Positions 59,607-64,000 of a stretch of DNA of 64,000 nucleotides are shown piece after piece; position 1 is the first letter of the stretch; every line of letters begins with the position of its first letter. The notes beneath the pieces were generated by a model, which was not told where the DNA came from, ran no database searches, and saw only the letters and a list, made by a program, of their open reading frames with translations. Made by a program: the position numbers and the translations under genes. This stretch comes from Nitrospira sp. ST-bin5 (GTDB taxonomy: Bacteria; Nitrospirota; Nitrospiria; Nitrospirales; Nitrospiraceae): NCBI GenBank assembly GCA_002083555.1, contig MSXN01000022.1:13083-77082 (forward strand), in the 5' to 3' direction.

Positions 59607-61520
59607 CTATCGGTAGATTTCAGCTCCGGTCTTCTTAAACTCTTCTGCCTTTTCCTTCATGCCGATCTGGATCGCTTTCTGTTCGTCGACCTGCAACTGC
59701 GCGGCATAGTCGCGGACATCCTGCGTGATCTTCATGGAACAGAAATGTGGTCCGCACATGCTGCAGAAGTGGGACACCTTCGCGGCATTGTCCGGGAGTG
59801 TTTCGTCGTGGAAGTCCTTGGCGGTGTCGGGGTCGAGTGAGAGATGGAATTGATCTTCCCACCGGAATTCGAAACGGGCTTTTGACAGCGCGTTGTCCCT
59901 GATCTGGGCGCCGGGATGCCCCTTGGCCAGGTCTGCCGCATGAGCTGCGATCTTATAGGTGATCACGCCGGTCTTCACGTCTTCGCGATCCGGCAGGCCC
60001 AGGTGTTCTTTCGGCGTCACATAGCAGAGCATCGCGCAACCATACCAGCCGATCATCGCCGCGCCGATGCCTGACGTAATGTGGTCATAGCCCGGCGCAA
60101 TGTCTGTGGTGAGCGGGCCAAGCGTGTAGAACGGCGCTTCGTGACATTCCTTCAGCTGCTTTTCCATGTTGACCTGAATCATGTGCATCGGCACATGGCC
60201 GGGGCCTTCGATCATGACCTGCACGTCGTGCTTCCAGGCGACTTTTGTGAGTTCGCCCAGCGTTTCCAGTTCGGCGAACTGGCCTTCATCGTTGGCGTCG
60301 GCGATGGAGCCAGGCCGCAATCCGTCACCCAGGCTGAACGAGACGTCGTAGGCTTTCATGATCTCGCAGATTTCTTCGAAATGGGTGTAGGCGAAGTTTT
60401 CTTGATGATGCGCCAGGCACCACTTGGCGTGGATCGAGCCGCCGCGGGAGACGATCCCGGTCATGCGTTTCGCGGTCATCGGTACATAGGCGAGGCGGAC
60501 GCCGGCGTGGATGGTGAAGTAGTCCACGCCCTGTTCGGCCTGTTCGATCAGCGTGTCGCGGAAGATCTCCCAGGTCAGGTCTTCGGCTTTGCCGTTTACT
60601 TTTTCGAGGGCCTGATAGATCGGGACGGTGCCGATGGGGACCGGCGAATTGCGAATGATCCATTCGCGCGTTTCGTGGATGTTCTTGCCGGTGGAAAGAT
60701 CCATCACAGTGTCGGCGCCCCAGCGGATCGACCAGATCATCTTCTCGACTTCTTCCTCGATCGACGAGGCGACGGCGGAGTTGCCGATATTCGAATTGAT
60801 CTTCACCAGGAAGTTGCGGCCGATGATCATCGGCTCGGTCTCCGGATGGTTGATGTTCGCGGGAATGATCGCGCGGCCTTGCGCCACTTCCTCGCGCACA
60901 AATTCCGGCGTGATGATCTTCGGAATGTTGGCGCCCCAGGCCTGCCCCGGATGCTGCGCGATGCCGCCGCCATGCCCGTTGCGGGACGCAAGTTCTCGCG
61001 CCACTTCGCGGGACTGGTTTTCTCTGATAGCGATGAATTCCATCTCGGGTGTGACGATGCCTTTGCGGGCATAGTGAATCTGGGTCACGTTCTGTCCGGC
61101 TTTGGCGCGGAGCGGTTTGCGGATATGTTGGAAGCGTAGTTCGTCAAGTTTCGAATCGGCCTTGCGCATCCGGCCATATTGCGAGGAGACGTCCGAAAGC
61201 TCCTCGACATCCGCCCGGTCCAGTACCCACTGGCGGCGGAGCGGGGCGAGCCCGGCGCGCGCATCGATGGTGACGGACGGATCGGTGTAGGGGCCGGAGG
61301 TGTCGTAGATCGTGATGGGTTCGTTGGGGGTCGGCGCGCCGCCGTTCATGGACTTGGTCGGGCTGAGGCTGATTTCCCGCATCGGCACGCGCACGCCGGG
61401 ATGGGCGCCGCTGACGTGGATCTTCCGCGACGCCGGGAAGGGCGCGGTCGTCAATGTGGCTGCGCTGTCCGTTTTATTCTGGCCGTTCGATCCGTTGGTC
61501 GATCCATTCATATTACTCAT
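59607..61520 (-). CDS. thiC: Phosphomethylpyrimidine synthase
   Basis: A radical-SAM enzyme that rearranges aminoimidazole ribotide to hydroxymethylpyrimidine phosphate for thiamine. The 637-residue product has the C-terminal [4Fe-4S] motif CSMCGPHFC and the core GPGHVPMHMIQVNMEKQ. The N-terminal ThiC-associated domain contains FPASRKIHVSG. The first 25 residues are low-complexity (Asn, Gly, Ser). ATG 61520 follows AAGGAAGGGG. It is controlled by the upstream TPP riboswitch. Confidence 0.97.
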   Translation of the reverse strand: MSNMNGSTNGSNGQNKTDSAATLTTAPFPASRKIHVSGAHPGVRVPMREISLSPTKSMNGGAPTPNEPITIYDTSGPYTDPSVTIDARAGLAPLRRQWVLDRADVEELSDVSSQYGRMRKADSKLDELRFQHIRKPLRAKAGQNVTQIHYARKGIVTPEMEFIAIRENQSREVARELASRNGHGGGIAQHPGQAWGANIPKIITPEFVREEVAQGRAIIPANINHPETEPMIIGRNFLVKINSNIGNSAVASSIEEEVEKMIWSIRWGADTVMDLSTGKNIHETREWIIRNSPVPIGTVPIYQALEKVNGKAEDLTWEIFRDTLIEQAEQGVDYFTIHAGVRLAYVPMTAKRMTGIVSRGGSIHAKWCLAHHQENFAYTHFEEICEIMKAYDVSFSLGDGLRPGSIADANDEGQFAELETLGELTKVAWKHDVQVMIEGPGHVPMHMIQVNMEKQLKECHEAPFYTLGPLTTDIAPGYDHITSGIGAAMIGWYGCAMLCYVTPKEHLGLPDREDVKTGVITYKIAAHAADLAKGHPGAQIRDNALSKARFEFRWEDQFHLSLDPDTAKDFHDETLPDNAAKVSHFCSMCGPHFCSMKITQDVRDYAAQLQVDEQKAIQIGMKEKAEEFKKTGAEIYR

Positions 61521-61575
61521 GGGGATCCCCTTCCTTTTGCCTCTTGCCTCTCGTCTATGGGCGGAGTGTGTGATG

Positions 61576-61609
61576 CAAAAAAAAACCGCACCTGACAGGA
61601 GGGGTGCGG
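61576..61609 (-). terminator. Riboswitch-linked intrinsic terminator
   Basis: On the minus strand, the stem CCGCACC/GGTGCGG (arms at 61603-61609 and 61586-61592) is followed by nine T. It lies between the TPP aptamer and thiC, as expected for TPP-dependent premature termination. Confidence 0.9.
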
Positions 61610-61639
61610 CTGAAAGTCGTCCTGGTGGTCCGGCGACAT

Positions 61640-61728
61640 GTCCGCTTCCCTACGCTGGTATTACCCAGGTCAGGTTGTGAGGGTCGTCCGATCGTTCGGA
61701 CTCTCAGCCTGATGGCCCCCCTAGCTAT
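61640..61728 (-). promoter_or_regulatory. TPP riboswitch (THI element)
   Basis: The minus strand carries the conserved CTGAGA (around 61701-61706), then ACCTGACCTGGGTAATACCA and GCGTAGGGAAG, the sequence and order of the TPP aptamer. The 5' strand of its P1 stem begins near 61725. It is expected to lower thiC-thi4 expression when thiamine diphosphate is abundant. Confidence 0.95.
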
Positions 61729-61734
61729 GAAAAG

Positions 61735-61763
61735 ATCGTATGCTTGGCCCCCGTCGTTGTCAA
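61735..61763 (-). promoter_or_regulatory. Promoter of the thiC leader
   Basis: On the minus strand, a perfect TTGACA (61758-61763) and TACGAT (61735-61740) with a 17-base spacer. Transcription would start near 61728, at the first base of the riboswitch. Confidence 0.85.
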
Positions 61764-61814
61764 CGGGCTAATAGGCCTACCGGGTCGCTAGGCCTTCTTC
61801 ACGAGGCCGCTTCA

Positions 61815-61843
61815 TTGATTGTAGGGTGGGGCTAACGTAGAAT
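61815..61843 (+). promoter_or_regulatory. Promoter of nadA
   Basis: TTGATT (61815-61820) and TAGAAT (61838-61843) with a 17-base spacer, 31 bases before the GTG start. Confidence 0.7.
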
Positions 61844-61873
61844 CCAATTCTCAGAATTATTACTGAGGTATGT

Positions 61874-62977
61874 GTGAAAACTACTGCGACGATATCCAGA
61901 CCGATTACCGACTATCAGAGCCTCTCACCCGAGGAACTCTTTCGCCGAACAGCTGAGGCGAAGCGCGCCTTAGGCGATCGGGTCATGATTCTGGGGCATA
62001 ATTATCAACGGGATGAAGTCATTGAGCATGCTGACTTTCGCGGCGATTCGTTGTTGCTGTCAAAGCTGGCAGCGGAGCGTTCCGAGCGACCGTATATTGT
62101 GTTCTGCGGCGTCCATTTTATGGCGGAGACCGCGGATATCCTGAGCCGATCACAACAAACGGTGATTCTTCCTGATATGGCTGCCGGTTGTTCGATGGCG
62201 GATATGGCGGCGATCGAGCAGGTCGATCAATGTTGGGAGACGTTGGGGCGGATCCTGCCGGTAGAAGAGACCGTCATGCCGGCGGTGTATGTGAATAGCG
62301 CTGCGGTCCTCAAGGCATTTTGCGGCGAGCATGGCGGGATTACCTGCACGTCATCCAATGCGCGGGCGGTCATTGAATGGTGCTGGGCCAGACGCGAGAA
62401 GATTCTCTTCTTCCCCGACGAGCATTTAGGCCGCAATACGGCCAATAAGATGGGGCTGCCGCGCGAGCAGATGATCGTCTGGGATCCGTTTCAACCCAAC
62501 GGCGGCAATACTCGCGAAGCCATCCAGCGGGCCAAGCTGATTCTCTGGAAGGGCCACTGTAGCGTGCACCAGATGTTTCAGCCCGTCCATATCGACAATT
62601 TCCGGAAGCAGTTTCCCGACGGCAAAGTGATCGTCCATCCGGAATGCCATGAGGATGTGGTGAACAAGGCGGATCTCTCGGGATCGACCGAGTTCATCAT
62701 CAAGACCGTCACGGCGGCGCCAGCCGGTACCGCCTGGGCGGTGGGTACGGAACTGAATCTGGTGAACCGTTTGAAGCGCGATCTGGCCGATAAGAAGGTC
62801 TTCTTCCTCTCCTCGACTGTCTGCCAATGTGCCACGATGTTCCGTATCGACGGCGCGCATCTCTGTTGGGCTATGGAAAACCTCGCCGACGGCCATGTCG
62901 TGAATCACATCGTGGTGCCCGACGAAGATAAGCGATGGGCGAAGATCGCGCTAGATCGAATGATGTCCGTCAGCTAG
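61874..62977 (+). CDS. nadA: Quinolinate synthase
   Basis: Condenses iminoaspartate with dihydroxyacetone phosphate to quinolinate in NAD synthesis, using a [4Fe-4S] cluster. The 367-residue product has LGHNYQRDEVIEHADFRGDS, the cysteine-bearing FCGVHFMAETAD and ITCTSSNA, HPECHEDVVNKAD and a late cysteine pair in STVCQCATM. GTG 61874 is supported by GAGG five bases upstream. NAD made here also feeds Thi4, which consumes NAD. Confidence 0.96.
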   Translation: MKTTATISRPITDYQSLSPEELFRRTAEAKRALGDRVMILGHNYQRDEVIEHADFRGDSLLLSKLAAERSERPYIVFCGVHFMAETADILSRSQQTVILPDMAAGCSMADMAAIEQVDQCWETLGRILPVEETVMPAVYVNSAAVLKAFCGEHGGITCTSSNARAVIEWCWARREKILFFPDEHLGRNTANKMGLPREQMIVWDPFQPNGGNTREAIQRAKLILWKGHCSVHQMFQPVHIDNFRKQFPDGKVIVHPECHEDVVNKADLSGSTEFIIKTVTAAPAGTAWAVGTELNLVNRLKRDLADKKVFFLSSTVCQCATMFRIDGAHLCWAMENLADGHVVNHIVVPDEDKRWAKIALDRMMSVS

Positions 62978-62980
62978 CCC

Positions 62981-63103
62981 CAGGATGCTGAAACAGCTCC
63001 CCGGCTTCGTTCTCGCTTCGCTCAACCCCTCAACGTACCTAGAACCGTACGCTTCGGGCTTTCGCTTGCTGCGGCCTTGCCGGAAAGCTGTTTGAGCATC
63101 CTG
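62981..63103. repeat. Interspersed palindromic element, copy 5
   Basis: Ends CAGGATGCTGAAACAGCT and AGCTGTTTGAGCATCCTG are inverted with one mismatch. The centre is ACGTACCTAGAACCGTACG. It lies between nadA and ileS and is the clearest copy. Confidence 0.8.
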
Positions 63104-63203
63104 GGATATCTCTGCCGTCAGTTTAGACTGGTGCCGTCCCCAGTTATTCCGGTATATTCACCCGTCAATTCACTTGGAACGACCCGGCGTCTGCTCTATT
63201 GCT

Positions 63204-64000
63204 ATGGATTACAAAGCCACACTGAATCTGCCGAAGACCGATTTCCCGATGAAGGCGAATTTGCCGCAGCGGGAGCCGGAGATGCTGGCCTGGTGGGCGC
63301 AGGAGAAGCTCTACGAGCAGATCCAGGCGGCTGGCCAGGGGCGTCCGCGCTATGTGTTGCACGATGGTCCTCCCTATGCGAACGGCCGCATTCACATTGG
63401 CCATGCGCTGAACAAGATTCTCAAAGACATCATCGTCAAGTCCAAGACGATGGCGGGCTTCCAGGCTCCCTACGTGCCAGGCTGGGACTGTCACGGCCTG
63501 CCGATCGAACATCAGGTGATGAAGGAACTCGGCGACAAGAAGAAGGACTTGGACACGCCGGCTATTCGCAAACTCTGTCGTGAATATGCCGAGAAGTATG
63601 TCGCGATTCAGCGCGAGGAGTTTCAGCGGCTTGGGGTGTTGGGCGAGTGGCAGCAGCCCTATCTCACGATGACGCCGGCCTATGAAGCGTCGATCATTCG
63701 CGAGTTCGGAAAGTTTGTGGAACGTGGCGGAGTCTATAAAGGTCTCAAGCCGGTGTTGTGGTGCACGCAGGACCAGACTGCACTGGCGGAAGCGGAAGTC
63801 GAGTACGACAACCATACCTCCCCCTGGGTGTATGTGAAATTTCCTGTCGTGACCTCGCCGTCGGTGCTCTGCGCCACATTCCCCGGTATCGCGTTCCCTG
63901 ACGGTATCAAGTCGGTGTCGGTTGTCATCTGGACCACCACACCCTGGACGCTTCCGGCCAATCAAGCGGTCTGTCTCCATCGCGATTTCGACTATGCCTT
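63204..64000 (+). CDS. ileS: Isoleucyl-tRNA synthetase, N-terminal part (3' end outside the window)
   Basis: The frame from ATG 63204 stays open to the last base, giving 265 residues of a class I synthetase. The HIGH motif is in YANGRIHIGHALNKIL, and CP1 editing-domain entry sequences follow (WCTQDQTALAEAEVEY). PYVPGWDCHGLPIEH is the IleS-specific continuation of the catalytic core. No T-box leader is seen; a TATATT at 63153 could be a -10, without a good -35. Confidence 0.95.
   Translation, partial: MDYKATLNLPKTDFPMKANLPQREPEMLAWWAQEKLYEQIQAAGQGRPRYVLHDGPPYANGRIHIGHALNKILKDIIVKSKTMAGFQAPYVPGWDCHGLPIEHQVMKELGDKKKDLDTPAIRKLCREYAEKYVAIQREEFQRLGVLGEWQQPYLTMTPAYEASIIREFGKFVERGGVYKGLKPVLWCTQDQTALAEAEVEYDNHTSPWVYVKFPVVTSPSVLCATFPGIAFPDGIKSVSVVIWTTTPWTLPANQAVCLHRDFDYA

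Overview
The window is a contiguous, gene-dense stretch of a bacterial chromosome with high G+C and a Gram-negative envelope (porins, TonB-ExbBD, lipoproteins, MreBCD/PBP2/RodA). Gene content, the paired NarL-type PAS kinases and the interspersed palindromes are what I would expect of a Nitrospira-like member of the Nitrospirota. That assignment is inference from gene style, not from a marker gene. No rRNA, tRNA, CRISPR array, transposase or prophage was recognised.

Layout. 1-4.1 kb: end of an NHL-repeat protein, asd, a DUF2905 membrane protein, a SpoIID-like protein and queA. 4.4-8.0 kb: one large, lower-G+C gene encoding a DUF4297-like nuclease domain fused to a NACHT ATPase and a long helical C-terminus, a probable single-gene antiphage system acquired by transfer. 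8.3-20.7 kb: housekeeping block (PpiD-like anchor protein, RDD protein, mreBCD-mrdA-rodA, rng, dprA, topA). 20.9-26.6 kb: two bacterioferritins, an animal-type haem peroxidase, a di-haem cytochrome c peroxidase-like lipoprotein and an HD-GYP protein. 26.6-33.4 kb: two paralogous porins and a probable extracytoplasmic flavin-transfer locus: FMN-binding protein, four-helix membrane protein, two lipoproteins, a 59-residue Com-like zinc ribbon and a divergent apbE. A Fur-box-like operator overlaps the promoter of the minus-strand operon. 33.4-39.7 kb: tonB-exbD-exbB, fbpCBA ferric-iron ABC transporter and fur. 39.8-53.2 kb: a YwgA/Panacea-like protein, two two-component clusters including degenerate receivers, an M32 carboxypeptidase, an O-methyltransferase and an EamA transporter. 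53.2-64 kb: degenerate repeats, a small Cys-rich protein, PhoD, small conserved proteins, ygfZ, a lone receiver, a TPR protein, thi4 and thiC under a TPP riboswitch, nadA and the start of ileS.

How it fits together. From about 20.9 to 39.7 kb the theme is iron: storage (bacterioferritins), haem enzymes, uptake (FbpABC, TonB-ExbBD), control (Fur) and a periplasmic flavoprotein system that could supply electrons, for instance to reduce ferric iron. Two Fur-box-like sites sit on good sigma70-type promoters, one before the porin/FMN operon and one before fbpA. The two NarL-family clusters have homologous kinases; the second is flanked by two copies of a TCAGGAA-N-TTCCT palindrome. Five copies of an interspersed palindromic element of about 120-170 bp, with co-varying arms, lie in gaps between genes.
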